Shown: positions 1 to 8,841 of the stretch, one piece after another
Layout of the letters: every line of letters starts with the position of its first letter
Position numbering within the stretch: position 1 is the first letter of the stretch
Source of the DNA: DATJFQ01 sp035492775
Lineage (GTDB): Bacteria; Acidobacteriota; Vicinamibacteria; Vicinamibacterales; 2-12-FULL-66-21
Length of the DNA: 64,000 nt
NCBI GenBank assembly: GCA_035492775.1
Contig: DATJIW010000087.1
Coordinates: forward strand, 8,349-72,348
Direction of reading: 5' to 3'
Position numbers and translations under genes: made by a program
Notes under the pieces: model-generated
What the model saw: the letters and a program-made list of their open reading frames with translations, nothing else
What the model was told of the DNA's origin: nothing
Databases searched by the model: none

Positions 1-104
1 CTGACGTACTCGTCGGTGCGTTCCTGAAGATGGAAGCGCGCTTCCTCTTCGAACGTGTCATCGGCTGGCGATATGGACCGCCAGAAGCGCCGGATCAGCC
101 CCAT
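1..104 (-). CDS. ADOP-type permease, N-terminal fragment (cut by window edge)
   Basis: Only the first 34 codons lie in the window. The peptide starts MGLIRRFWRS and continues with an acidic/amphipathic FEEEARFHLQER segment, matching the cytoplasmic DEELRFH-type N-terminal extension that many ADOP permeases carry before their first membrane helix (compare the ADOP at 53555). A GGGAGG ribosome-binding sequence sits 6-7 bases before the ATG, and the gene begins 12 bases after the padR stop, so the two form a padR-ADOP operon like the one at 53.2 kb. The rest of the permease lies outside the window. Confidence 0.75.
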   Translation of the reverse strand, partial: MGLIRRFWRSISPADDTFEEEARFHLQERTDEYV

Positions 105-116
105 CGTCCGCCTCCC

Positions 117-455
117 TCACGCCAGGCGCAGCACTCTGGAAACTCCGGTCGTGAGCCGCAGCCATTTCTCCCGCTGCTCGGCGAGCTGCCGCTCACCGGC
201 ACGCGTCAGCCGATAGACGCGCGCGCGGCGATTCTTCGGCGTCATCTGCCATTCGGCAGCGATCCAGCCAATGTGCTCCATACGATGCAGCGCCGGATAC
301 AGCGAGCCTTCCTCGACGCGCAACAGGTCACCGGAGATCGCCTCGATGTCGGCGGCGATGCCGTACCCGTGATGCGGGCCGCGGCTCAGGATCTTGAGCA
401 CCAGCAGATCGAGCGTTCCCTGGAGCGCATCCGGTTTGCGGGCACCCACGGGCAT
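117..455 (-). CDS. PadR family transcriptional regulator
   Basis: 112 residues, the usual size for a short PadR protein. The N-terminal winged helix is typical: GTLDLLVLKIL, then GPHHGYGIA, the VEEGSLYPALHRME recognition region, and NRRARVYRLT in the wing. PadR proteins of this type are normally dimeric repressors of the adjacent permease gene. The stop is 12 bases before an ADOP start, so the two are co-transcribed. A palindrome lies 4 bases upstream of the ATG and overlaps a good -10 box, which suggests autorepression. The start is fixed by that promoter layout; there is no Shine-Dalgarno sequence and the mRNA should be nearly leaderless. Confidence 0.9.
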   Translation of the reverse strand: MPVGARKPDALQGTLDLLVLKILSRGPHHGYGIAADIEAISGDLLRVEEGSLYPALHRMEHIGWIAAEWQMTPKNRRARVYRLTRAGERQLAEQREKWLRLTTGVSRVLRLA

Positions 456-458
456 ATA

Positions 459-493
459 CCTAGAAATCTAGGGCAGTCCGGCAGAACTGTCAA
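459..493 (-). promoter_or_regulatory. padR promoter with palindromic operator
   Basis: On the minus strand TTGACA (493-488) is followed by a 17-base spacer and TAGATT (470-465). A near-perfect palindrome CCTAGAAATCTAGG covers 459-472 and so overlaps the -10 box. The padR ATG (455-453) begins only about 10 bases after the -10 box, which implies a leaderless or near-leaderless transcript. Binding by this PadR is inferred from position. A diverged copy of the same arrangement, CAT plus palindrome, survives at 13198-13217. Confidence 0.6.
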
Positions 494-519
494 ATGGAAG
501 CCGCCTGCCAAGGGGTTGA

Positions 520-2979
520 TCAGTCGGTTCGGAGGGCGATCAACGGGTCCTGCTTCGTTGCCCGTCGCGCCGGGACGAAACACGCCGCCAGTGCGACGGC
601 GATCAGGAGAACTGAGACCGCTGCGTACGTGAGTGCATCGGTCGGCGTGACAGCGAACAAGACAGAACTCATCAACTGCGCCAGGAGCGCAGCGCCGACG
701 AGACCAGCTGCTACGCCCGCGACCGCGAGCCCCAGACCCGGACGCACGATCAACCGCAGGATGTCGCGTCGCTGTGCGCCGAGCGCCATCCGGATGCCGA
801 TCTCGCGCACGCGCCGGCTCGCCGCGACGCTCATGACGCCGTAGGTGCCGATCGCCGCCAGCAGCAGCGCGACGCCCGCGAATCCAGTCATCAGCCACAG
901 GACCACCTTCCGCCTCACCGTCGAATCCGCCAGCAGGTCCTCCATCGTCCGCTGCCCGAACACCGGCAGCGTCGGATCGATCGAATGGATCGTGCGTTCG
1001 ACGCTGGTGTTCAGCGACGCGGGATCGGTGGACGATCGATAGAACACGGTCAGCGCGTTGTTGGATCGCTGCAACAGCGGGAAATACACGCGCGGCGTCA
1101 CCGGCGCGTCGAGTCCGTCGTCATGGATGTCGGCGACGACGCCGACGATGCGCGCCGACTGCCGGCCGAGGGCGAGGCTCCGGCCGACAGGATCCCGCCC
1201 GTGCGACTGCGTTCTCGCGAGCGTCTCGTTGACGATGATGACCGGCTCCGTTCCTGCGATGTCCGCGTCGGTGAAGGCGCGGCCGCTCAGGATCGGCGAC
1301 CTCAATGTCGAGAAATACCCGGGGCTTGCCACCTGGAACTGGGCACGGCGGACGTCTTCAGGCGCGGACGACTCGCCGACGAACGTATACCGCTGGGTGA
1401 CTCCCGATCCGCTGAAGGGAGTCTTGTTGCTGGCGCTCATCCCCACTGATTCCACGCCCGGCAGTGCGCGAACACGCCGCAGCACTTCGTTGATGTACGC
1501 GTTGCGCTGCGCCGGCGTGGCGTACGGGTTCTTCGAGGGATCGTTCGGGACCGGGATCCAGATCTGCGCGAAACCGACGTGGCCGGGATCGAGCCCGGGA
1601 TTGATCTCCAGCATGCGCCAGAAGCTGCGGACCAGAAGGCCCGCGCCGACGAGGAGCACGAGCGAAATCGCGATCTCCGCGGCGACGAGCGCTCCGCGGA
1701 AACGCCGTTCGCCGCGCGCTTCGCCCATGCCGCGTCCCGCGTCCTTGAGATTCTCGCCGGGATTGACGCCCGATACCTGGAGCGCCGGAACGGTGCCGAA
1801 CACGATGCCGGCGGTGATGGCCAGCGCGAGCGCGACGGTGACCATGCCCGCATCGAAATGCACTTCGGTCACGCGCGGCAGGTCGGAGGGCAGCACTGCC
1901 ACTATCCAGTCTTTCATCCACGCCAGCGCGAGGAGGCCCGCGGCGCCGCCGAGCACGGCGACCACGAGGCTTTCGACGAGCAGCTGGCGTACGAGTTGCG
2001 GGCGGGTCGCGCCGATCGCGCGCCGCACGGCGATCTCGCGTGTCCGGCCCGACGCTCGCGCGAGCGTCAGGTTCGCGATGTTCACGCAGGCGATGAGGAG
2101 CAGCAGCGCGACCGCCCCCATCAGCACGCCCAGCGTGGGGCGGATCCGGTTCGTCATCTCGCTCTGCACGCCCTCGAGACGCAGTACCCACTGCACGCTC
2201 GGGGGATAGTTGGTTGGGTACGCGGACCGCAGTTCCGCGGCGAACGCATCGAGACGATCCTGCGCCTGCTTCAGCGAGAGGCCCGGTTTCAGGCGACCCA
2301 TTACCCCCGGGATGAAGTTGCGTTGACGATCGGGTGTGCTCGGAAACGGCGCCGCCGCAAAGCCGCACGCGCTCCACATGTCGACGTCTCCGCGCAGGGT
2401 TTCCCCTGGATGGCGGAAGTCGGCCGGCATCACACCGACGATCGTGTAGGTGTCGGTATCCATGATGACGCGGCGTCCGATGACGTCGCGCGACCTGCCG
2501 AACGCGCGGCGCCACAGTCCGTTGCTGATGACGACGGGGTCCGAGAATCCACGCACCGCGTCCGCGGGCCCGTACACGCGTCCGATCTGCGCGGCCGCGC
2601 CCAGCAGCTGGAAGTAGTTGGCGCTCGTGACGAGCACTTCGATGCGTTCGGGCTGCGCGCCGCCGAGAAGCGACGCGCTCACCGGCCAGAGCGCCGTCAC
2701 GCCCTCGAAGATGCCGGCGCGGTTTTGGAGATCGTCGAGCTCCGGCTGTGAGATGCCGATGTTCCGGCCGCCCGTGGCGTTCGCGTCCGCGGCCACGCGC
2801 ACGAGGCGATCCGGATCGGGAAATGGAAGCGGGCGAAGAAGCACGGCGTGCACGACGGTGAAGATGGCGACGTTGGCGCCGATCCCCAGCGCGAGCGTGA
2901 GCGTCGCGATCGTTGTGAAACCAGGCGAGAGGAACAGCCTCCGCAGTCCGTGACGCACGTCACGCAACAGCGCATCCAT
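520..2979 (-). CDS. ADOP family orphan permease (MacB/FtsX-like, duplicated)
   Basis: 819 residues in two homologous halves. Each half has a membrane helix (first: TIATLTLALGIGANVAIF), a MacB periplasmic core domain and a three-helix FtsX domain (around residues 285-400 and 690-805). Between the halves lies a helix near residue 430. The C-terminus RRATKQDPLIALRTD is the usual ADOP ending. This version lacks the DEELRFH cytoplasmic extension. No ATPase gene is adjacent, as is normal for this acidobacterial family, whose substrate is unknown; toxin or lipid efflux or mechanotransmission are the usual guesses. No Shine-Dalgarno is visible before the ATG. It is followed after 64 bases by padR, which has its own promoter. 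Confidence 0.88.
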   Translation of the reverse strand: MDALLRDVRHGLRRLFLSPGFTTIATLTLALGIGANVAIFTVVHAVLLRPLPFPDPDRLVRVAADANATGGRNIGISQPELDDLQNRAGIFEGVTALWPVSASLLGGAQPERIEVLVTSANYFQLLGAAAQIGRVYGPADAVRGFSDPVVISNGLWRRAFGRSRDVIGRRVIMDTDTYTIVGVMPADFRHPGETLRGDVDMWSACGFAAAPFPSTPDRQRNFIPGVMGRLKPGLSLKQAQDRLDAFAAELRSAYPTNYPPSVQWVLRLEGVQSEMTNRIRPTLGVLMGAVALLLLIACVNIANLTLARASGRTREIAVRRAIGATRPQLVRQLLVESLVVAVLGGAAGLLALAWMKDWIVAVLPSDLPRVTEVHFDAGMVTVALALAITAGIVFGTVPALQVSGVNPGENLKDAGRGMGEARGERRFRGALVAAEIAISLVLLVGAGLLVRSFWRMLEINPGLDPGHVGFAQIWIPVPNDPSKNPYATPAQRNAYINEVLRRVRALPGVESVGMSASNKTPFSGSGVTQRYTFVGESSAPEDVRRAQFQVASPGYFSTLRSPILSGRAFTDADIAGTEPVIIVNETLARTQSHGRDPVGRSLALGRQSARIVGVVADIHDDGLDAPVTPRVYFPLLQRSNNALTVFYRSSTDPASLNTSVERTIHSIDPTLPVFGQRTMEDLLADSTVRRKVVLWLMTGFAGVALLLAAIGTYGVMSVAASRRVREIGIRMALGAQRRDILRLIVRPGLGLAVAGVAAGLVGAALLAQLMSSVLFAVTPTDALTYAAVSVLLIAVALAACFVPARRATKQDPLIALRTD

Positions 2980-3065
2980 GGGCGCATCTTACGGCAGCGG
3001 TCGTGTCGTCGCCAATGTCCGGCTTCGCACAGTGTGCGGGGGTGAGACGAGGCCACGGAACGTTT

Positions 3066-3360
3066 ACTAAGAGGCCACGAAGGCCACGGAGGAATCAGCG
3101 GGGAGTGGCTGTCGTGCCAGGCCGGCGAAGCCGGCCTGACCGGCAGACAAAAAGATCCGGGAAATGAACCGCTCTCGAATGCAGGTGCGGCTCATTTCGC
3201 GGATCTTTTTGTCTGTCGGCCGCGCGCTCCGCGCGGCAGGACAGCCCTCCGCAGCAGGACAGCCCTCCGCAGCAGGACAGCCCTCCGCAACAGGACAGCC
3301 CTCCGCAGCAGGACAGCTCTCCAGCAGGACAGCCCTCCGTGGCCTCCGTGAGCTCTTAGT
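3066..3360. repeat. structured inverted-repeat element, copy 1 (295 bp)
   Basis: The ends are inverted copies: ACTAAGAGGCCACGAAGG at the left, and the reverse complement of CCGTGAGCTCTTAGT at the right. Inside, a small GCCGGC hairpin precedes a 29-bp stem (3144-3172 pairing with 3187-3215, around AAAAAGATC/GATCTTTTT), a GCGCGC-rich hairpin follows, and then an 18-bp tandem array. A second copy sits at 12993-13186 with compensatory base changes in the stem. No protein is encoded. It lies between the 3' end of the M20 gene and the 5' side of the ADOP gene. It looks like a non-autonomous mobile element or a conserved structured intergenic element. It fills most of the 400-base gap. Confidence 0.7.
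3236..3341. repeat. 18-bp tandem repeat, about six units
   Basis: Units of GCAGGACAGCCCTCCGCA run at 3236, 3254, 3272 and 3290 (first base changed), then a 16-base degenerate unit at 3308 and a last partial unit at 3324. The array lies inside the inverted-repeat element. The sister element at 12993-13186 holds a single unit at the same place, so this is a local expansion. Confidence 0.9.
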
Positions 3361-3379
3361 TAATCCAAACTCCGTGAGC

Positions 3380-4813
3380 TCACTTCGGATCGCCGACGAC
3401 AGGCACCGTGTACGTCTTCTGGAGCGCGGCCTGATATTCGCCGAACAACGCCTTGACGCCGTCGAATTCCTTCTTCACGGCGGCGCGATACGGCGCGTCG
3501 GTCGCGAAGTCGAACAGGATCGCCGCCATCGTCTGCGCGTCGACGGTGAAACCGTGATGGCCGACCTCTTTCAGGTTGTCGGCGTTCATTTCGTACGTGT
3601 GATTCGGCGAGTTCGACGACTGCGACGATATGCCGATGCCGGGGATGTCGCGCGACACCGTGCCGGTCTCCTCGAAACCCTGCGGCTTGCCCGGCTCGGG
3701 CTGCACGTTGGTCGCGCCGTACTTCTTCATATAGGCGAACGACAATTCGCTGAGTGTCCCCTCGCTGATGCCATCGCGGTCGTGCCCGTAGTGATCGATC
3801 TTGACCTTCGTCCCGGTCGCCAGCGCCGCGGCCTTCGCGGCGTTGTTGACGAACTCGGTGACCTGCGCGAGATAGATCTCGTCGGGATAGCGGATGTAGA
3901 AGTCGGCCTGCGCGCGATCCGGCGTGACGTTCGGTGCGGCGCCGCCCTCGGTAATGACGCCCTGAATGCGGGCTTCGGGGCGGATGCTGCTGCGCACGGC
4001 GTCGATGTTGTTGAACAGGTGAATCACCGCCTCGAGCGCGTTGCGTCCGTTCCAGGACGTGAGCTGGTGCGCCGGCGCACCCGAGAATGTGTACTTCACG
4101 CCGTCGATGTTCATGCAGCACGTGCCGAAACCGGGAGCCGGCCGCGACGTCTGTGCCGACGAGTGGCTGCGGACGATGACGTCCATGCCGTCGAAAACGT
4201 GCGCCAGATGCATCTCGGACTTCGCCTCCGGCGGCATCATCTCCTCCCCCGGCGTCCCGAATACCGTGATGCTTCCCGGCGTGTGCGTTTTCGAGAGGAA
4301 CTCGGAGATCGCCACGGCCGCGGCCAGGCCGACCGGTCCCTGCGCGCTGTGCTGGTCGCCGTGGAATGGTCCGCTCGTCCCGCGCAGCGCGTCGTACTCG
4401 ACGATGACGCCCAGGTTCGGCGCGCCATTGTTGCCGTGATACTTCGCGACGAACGCGGTCTGGAGATTCGCGACGCCTGTCTCGACGTCGAAGCCGTGTT
4501 GCTTCAGATACGTCGTCAACTTCTCGACCGAGCGCTTCTCTTCGAACCCGATCTCGGGATGCGTGGCGATGTCGTCGCTCATCGCCATCAGCTCTGTGTC
4601 CAGGAGTTCCTTCGTCCGCGCCACGACGGCATCCCGCTTTGCGTCCGCCGCGGTCAAACGGGAGACGAGACCAGGTACGTCGAGCGAGCGCTCGAGCTCC
4701 GACATTTTCCGCAGCACGTCGCGAGCGGCTGTTTTCTCGGTGTCGGTTTCCTGGGCGGAAACGGCGAGCGGCGTAATGAGGGCAACGAGTGCAACGGCAA
4801 TGACACGTTTCAT
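3380..4813 (-). CDS. Secreted M20-type amidohydrolase (AbgB-like)
   Basis: 477 residues with a signal peptide (MKRVIAVALVALITPLAVSAQ). M20 dipeptidase/aminoacylase fold: the catalytic half carries GVIVEYDAL, GTPGEEMMPP (catalytic and metal-binding glutamates) and a late PNHTYEMNADN histidine; the lid/dimerisation insert starts at FSGAPAHQLTSWNGRNALEA. It resembles p-aminobenzoyl-glutamate or N-acyl-amino-acid hydrolases. The usual metal motif CGHxxxG is replaced by GDQHSAQG, so the cysteine ligand is missing and aspartate may take its place. Single gene, with the kinase at 4854 upstream on the same strand (40-base gap) and the repeat element downstream. The substrate cannot be told from sequence. 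Confidence 0.8.
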   Translation of the reverse strand: MKRVIAVALVALITPLAVSAQETDTEKTAARDVLRKMSELERSLDVPGLVSRLTAADAKRDAVVARTKELLDTELMAMSDDIATHPEIGFEEKRSVEKLTTYLKQHGFDVETGVANLQTAFVAKYHGNNGAPNLGVIVEYDALRGTSGPFHGDQHSAQGPVGLAAAVAISEFLSKTHTPGSITVFGTPGEEMMPPEAKSEMHLAHVFDGMDVIVRSHSSAQTSRPAPGFGTCCMNIDGVKYTFSGAPAHQLTSWNGRNALEAVIHLFNNIDAVRSSIRPEARIQGVITEGGAAPNVTPDRAQADFYIRYPDEIYLAQVTEFVNNAAKAAALATGTKVKIDHYGHDRDGISEGTLSELSFAYMKKYGATNVQPEPGKPQGFEETGTVSRDIPGIGISSQSSNSPNHTYEMNADNLKEVGHHGFTVDAQTMAAILFDFATDAPYRAAVKKEFDGVKALFGEYQAALQKTYTVPVVGDPK

Positions 4814-4853
4814 AGGGCGGATTATAGGTTGGACGGATGGTCCATACTCGCGC

Positions 4854-7535
4854 TCAGCGCCGCCCGGACGGTCCGAACCAGTTCAGGATCACGTTGAGCT
4901 GACGCGGCGCCGATCCCTCGTCGCGGCGAATCATCAGGAGCCGTTTCCCGTCGCGCGATACGCTGTAGCTCTCGAATCGATCGTCGATGAAGAAGTCTCG
5001 TGCCTCCGTGATGGTCCTGGGAGGACCGAACGTGCCGTCCGTTTTCATCGCGACGGCCACCAGCGTGTTGTCGCCGGTCAGGAAATAGAGCTCCCGGCCG
5101 TCCGGCGCCCATATCGGACGTACGCCTCCGCCCGTCGACACGAGAACGCGACGTTCGCCGGCGGGATATGACTGCACGTAGATCTCCGGCCGTCCCGACT
5201 CGTCCGATGTATACGCAATAAAGTGCGGTCCGCCGGCCTCCGGAGAGAATTGCGCCGCGTATTCATTGAAGCGCGTAACGCGGAGCGGAGACGGCTTTCC
5301 ATCAGGAGCCAGCGTCCATAGATCGCGGCCACCGGTCGCCGTGATTTCGGTGTACAACAGGGTTCCGTCAGGCGCGAACGCGTACGGAAACTGATCTGCC
5401 GGCCGCTTGAGCAGAACTTCGGCGGGGCGGGATCCATCTGCGGGCGCCGTGTAGATGTCCCAGTCGCCGCCGCGGTTCGATGCGAACACGATCCGCTGCC
5501 CGTCGCGGCTCCAGACGGGAAGGATATTGCTGTTGTCACCTGAGGTAAGCGGACTGCTGGTCCCGCGATCCAGGTCCTGCACCCACAAATCAAGGTTCTT
5601 CCGGACGACCGCTCTCGTTCCGTCGGGCGAGATGCTGACTTCCCTGTACACGTCTTCGGCGCCGAGCGGCGACGTGATCGCGCCGTCCTGTCCCATCCAC
5701 ACGAGGGAAGTCTTCGCGGGATTGCCCGCGGCGTACACGGCGGTTCCATTGTCCGAAACCGCGAGCCAACCTTGTCCCTCGGTCTCCAGCTGGGAATAAA
5801 CGTTGTCCAACACCAGCGCGTCCGCCGTCGTCGGTGCGGGATGTGCGGGATCGAACGGCGCCGCTCTGATGCCTGCCGCATCGTCTACGACGAGCAGTCT
5901 CCCCTGGCCGGGAGACGACGCGTCGTACATCGCCGCCGCGAAGCTCGGCGTCGCCAGCACCATCTTCCACTCGCCCGTTTCCAGCGACAGCACCGCCGCG
6001 CCCTTCTGCCGGCCCCAAAAGGTGAAGAGAACGCTGCGTCTTCCGGGGAGAACTTGAGGAAAGACATGCGCGTACCCATTTGATGCGCCATCGGGTTTGG
6101 AAATCTGCTTGGGCGGGCCGCCTTCGGCAGGGATCAGCAGCAGTCCCGAATTGAGCGACGCGACATAGATGATTGAGTTGTCGGCGGTCCAGGTACCTCC
6201 GAATGGATACGTCGCTTCCTCGAGTCGAATGGGCGCTCCACCGGCGACCTCGACTTTTTGAAGCGCTCCCTGCGCGAAGAATGCGACCCATTTGCCATCC
6301 GGCGAAAAAAACGGCTGGTGGGCGCCACGCGACCCCGCGACCACGCGCGCGTCGAAAGAATCGAGGTCGCGGAGATAGAGTTGCGCGGGTTGAGATCCCT
6401 GCCGGGCCACATACGCGATCGTTTTCCCGTCGCGGGTAATGGCGGGATACGACGTGATTTCCGCGCCACCAGGAAGAGGGATCGTTAGACGCGCGGAAGG
6501 CTGCTGAACGACGGACGGACCGCTTCGAAGCGACAGCGCGGCGAGTGCGGCCAGCGATGCGGTCGCGACGATCGTGGGAACCCACACGAGCGGAGACCGC
6601 CAACCGCGACCTTCGACAGGTGGCGATGCGCCGTCGAAAGCGCCCTCCAGCGCCATCCTCATGGTGGCGATGTCCGGGACCCGCCGCCTGGGATCTTTCT
6701 CGAGACAGCGCTTGAGGAACACGATGAGTGCCGGGGATAATCCGGACGGCAGCAGCGACCAGTCCGGCTCCGCGCGGACGATCGCCGCAAGCGTATCCGT
6801 GGCTGTTTCGCCGGCGAACGCGCGGGCACCCGTCAGCATCTCGAAGAGGACGGCGCCGAAGGCCCACACGTCTGCGCGTTTGTCCACGGGCTTGCCGCGC
6901 GCCTGCTCGGGCGCCATATACGCAGCTGTGCCGAGAACCACTCCCAGCTGGGTCGCGTGCCCAGTGAGCGTGGGCGAATTCGACGGATCCGCCGCGCCGT
7001 GCGCCCCCGGGGGGTCAATGGCCTTCGCGAGGCCGAAGTCGAGCACCTTCACGGTGCCATCGGCGCGGACTTTCACGTTGGCTGGTTTCAGATCCCGATG
7101 GATGATGCCCTGGTCGTGGGCCGCTTCCAGCGCCGCCGCGATCTGCCGTGCGATCGCGAATGCGTCGGATGGAACGATGGGGCCACGCCTGATGAGAGCC
7201 GACAGATCGTCCCCCTCGACGAACTCCATCACGAGCGCCCGAAGCGCCGGTGCTTCCGCACTCGGCGGGCGCTCCTCCAGACCATGAATGTGGGCAATGT
7301 TCGGATGATTCAGTGACGCGAGCGTTCTCGCTTCGCGGTCGAACCGCGCCAGCCTGTCCACATCCTGCGCGAAGATGTCGGGGAGAATCTTGATCGCGAC
7401 ATCACGACCGAGCCGCGCATCGGTCGCCCGATACACCTCGCCCATGCCGCCTTCGCCAACCTTGGCCACGATCGTGTAGGCGCCGAGCAACAGTCCGATC
7501 GGGGTCGAGCCTTCGGACGCACTTACGCGAGACAT
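4854..7535 (-). CDS. Transmembrane Ser/Thr protein kinase with TolB-like propeller
   Basis: 893 residues from the ATG at 7535 (MSRVSASEG); an upstream ATG would add 34 untypical residues. Kinase domain about residues 17-280: GEGGMGEVY glycine loop, VAIKIL lysine, HRDLKPANVKV catalytic loop, DFGLAKA, and APEQARGKPVDKRADVWAFG. One membrane helix near residue 320 (VWVPTIVATASLAALAALSL) is followed by a periplasmic beta-propeller with repeated SPDG/APDG turns (FFSPDGKWVAFFAQ, ISPDGTRAVV, WSRDGQRIVFASN). This is the common acidobacterial receptor-kinase architecture, in which the propeller probably senses a ligand. It is divergent from a paralogue at 7624, with which it shares an 88-base intergenic region. 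Confidence 0.92.
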   Translation of the reverse strand: MSRVSASEGSTPIGLLLGAYTIVAKVGEGGMGEVYRATDARLGRDVAIKILPDIFAQDVDRLARFDREARTLASLNHPNIAHIHGLEERPPSAEAPALRALVMEFVEGDDLSALIRRGPIVPSDAFAIARQIAAALEAAHDQGIIHRDLKPANVKVRADGTVKVLDFGLAKAIDPPGAHGAADPSNSPTLTGHATQLGVVLGTAAYMAPEQARGKPVDKRADVWAFGAVLFEMLTGARAFAGETATDTLAAIVRAEPDWSLLPSGLSPALIVFLKRCLEKDPRRRVPDIATMRMALEGAFDGASPPVEGRGWRSPLVWVPTIVATASLAALAALSLRSGPSVVQQPSARLTIPLPGGAEITSYPAITRDGKTIAYVARQGSQPAQLYLRDLDSFDARVVAGSRGAHQPFFSPDGKWVAFFAQGALQKVEVAGGAPIRLEEATYPFGGTWTADNSIIYVASLNSGLLLIPAEGGPPKQISKPDGASNGYAHVFPQVLPGRRSVLFTFWGRQKGAAVLSLETGEWKMVLATPSFAAAMYDASSPGQGRLLVVDDAAGIRAAPFDPAHPAPTTADALVLDNVYSQLETEGQGWLAVSDNGTAVYAAGNPAKTSLVWMGQDGAITSPLGAEDVYREVSISPDGTRAVVRKNLDLWVQDLDRGTSSPLTSGDNSNILPVWSRDGQRIVFASNRGGDWDIYTAPADGSRPAEVLLKRPADQFPYAFAPDGTLLYTEITATGGRDLWTLAPDGKPSPLRVTRFNEYAAQFSPEAGGPHFIAYTSDESGRPEIYVQSYPAGERRVLVSTGGGVRPIWAPDGRELYFLTGDNTLVAVAMKTDGTFGPPRTITEARDFFIDDRFESYSVSRDGKRLLMIRRDEGSAPRQLNVILNWFGPSGRR

Positions 7536-7623
7536 GGTGTGGTGCCTCAGTATATTCCGTCGGATCGGCTTACAATGCGACGCATTCCGTGCGGACCGTC
7601 CTTCGTTGAGAGGTACGGAGGTC

Positions 7624-8841
7624 ATGACCGATCGCACAGGCGGTGAAGGCGTTTCGGCGTTCGCCGCCGGAAGTCGGCTCGGCGGCTACGAAATCGTCGA
7701 CCGCATCGGCGCCGGTGGCATGGGAGAGGTCTATCTCGCCCACGACACCCGTTTGGGACGGCGCGTCGCGCTGAAGATCGTCCCGCTGAGTCTCGCCGGC
7801 GACGGCGACCGCCGCCGTCTGGAGCGCGAAGCTCAGGCCGCCGCCCGTCTCAATCACCCGAACATCGTCACCCTGCTCTCGCTCGAAGAGGCAGATGGGG
7901 TCGCGTTCCTGACGATGGAATATGTCGAGGGAGAGCTGCTGACCTCGTGTATCCCGGATGGGGGAATGCCCATCGATCGACTCCTGCCGGTCGCGATCGC
8001 AATTGCCGACGCAGTCGCTGCGGCACACCGCGCCGGGATCGTACATCGCGACCTGAAGCCGGCGAACGTGATGCTGGCGGCTCCGGGATCGCGCGTGAAG
8101 GTGCTCGACTTCGGCCTTGCCAGACTGCACGGCGCGACGCTGAATCCGGACGCCGCGACGGGAACCGCGCCGATCACCGACGTTGGCCACATCGCCGGGA
8201 CGATCGCCTACATGTCGCCGGAACAGGCCGAGGGCCGGGAAGTCGACGCGAGGTCGGACATCTTTTCGATGGGAGTCATGCTGTTCGAGATGGCGACGGG
8301 CCATCGCCCGTTCACGGGCGACAGCAGCATCTCGGTAATCACGGCGATTCTCCGCGACACGCCGCCGGTCGTGAGCGATGTCAAACCGGCGCTGCCGATC
8401 GAATTCGCCCGCATTGTCCGGCGCTGCCTCCAGAAAGAGCCGGACCGCCGGTATCAGACCGCGGTCGATCTCCGCAATGCGCTCGAGGAGGTGAAACAGG
8501 ACAGCGACAGCGGGATTTTACCTTCGGGGAGCGCACTGCCGGCACGGGCGCGCACGGCGCGTCGATGGATTCCACTCGGCGCGGCTGTCGCAGTGGGTGC
8601 GCTGGGTGCATTGGGCTGGTGGGCCGCGCGAAGCCACTCGAGCGCCAACGCACCCGCGAACATCGATATTCGCGAGCGGCAGGTGACGTCGAATCCGCTC
8701 GAGGCGCCGGTGTTCTTCGCAGCGGTGTCATCTGACGGCCGCTACCTCGCCTACAGTGACATTCAAGGTCTGCATATCCGGTTCATCGAGACCGGCGAAA
8801 CACGGACGGTGCCTGTTCCGCCGGAATTCTGTTTCACCTGA
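7624..8841 (+). CDS. Ser/Thr protein kinase with membrane helix, cut short by an in-frame TGA
   Basis: 405 residues from the ATG at 7624, chosen because CGGAGG lies just before it. Kinase domain about residues 20-290: GAGGMGEVY, VALKIV, HRDLKPANVML, DFGLARL, YMSPEQAEGREVDARSD. A membrane helix follows at about residues 323-340 (LGAAVAVGALGALGWWA). The propeller begins (AAVSSDGRYLAYSD) but the frame stops at TGA 8839-8841 after PPEFCFT. The same frame continues uninterrupted to 10398 with the rest of the propeller, so the parent protein was about 923 residues, close to the divergent paralogue. The kinase itself is complete and could still work as a membrane kinase that lacks most of its sensor. 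Confidence 0.88.
   Translation: MTDRTGGEGVSAFAAGSRLGGYEIVDRIGAGGMGEVYLAHDTRLGRRVALKIVPLSLAGDGDRRRLEREAQAAARLNHPNIVTLLSLEEADGVAFLTMEYVEGELLTSCIPDGGMPIDRLLPVAIAIADAVAAAHRAGIVHRDLKPANVMLAAPGSRVKVLDFGLARLHGATLNPDAATGTAPITDVGHIAGTIAYMSPEQAEGREVDARSDIFSMGVMLFEMATGHRPFTGDSSISVITAILRDTPPVVSDVKPALPIEFARIVRRCLQKEPDRRYQTAVDLRNALEEVKQDSDSGILPSGSALPARARTARRWIPLGAAVAVGALGALGWWAARSHSSANAPANIDIRERQVTSNPLEAPVFFAAVSSDGRYLAYSDIQGLHIRFIETGETRTVPVPPEFCFT

Noticed and set aside
1358..2515. 385-codon open frame on the minus strand, and similar long frames over most genes
   Set aside because: Arg/Pro/Ala-rich translation in a shifted frame of the ADOP gene; such frames are expected at this GC content. The conserved frame is the other one.
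3236..3341. CRISPR array
   Set aside because: Units are directly adjacent 18-mers without spacers, so it is a tandem repeat.
8839..8841. Selenocysteine codon in the kinase
   Set aside because: The position fits Trp and not Cys/Sec, no redox motif is near and no SECIS-like hairpin was noticed after the TGA.
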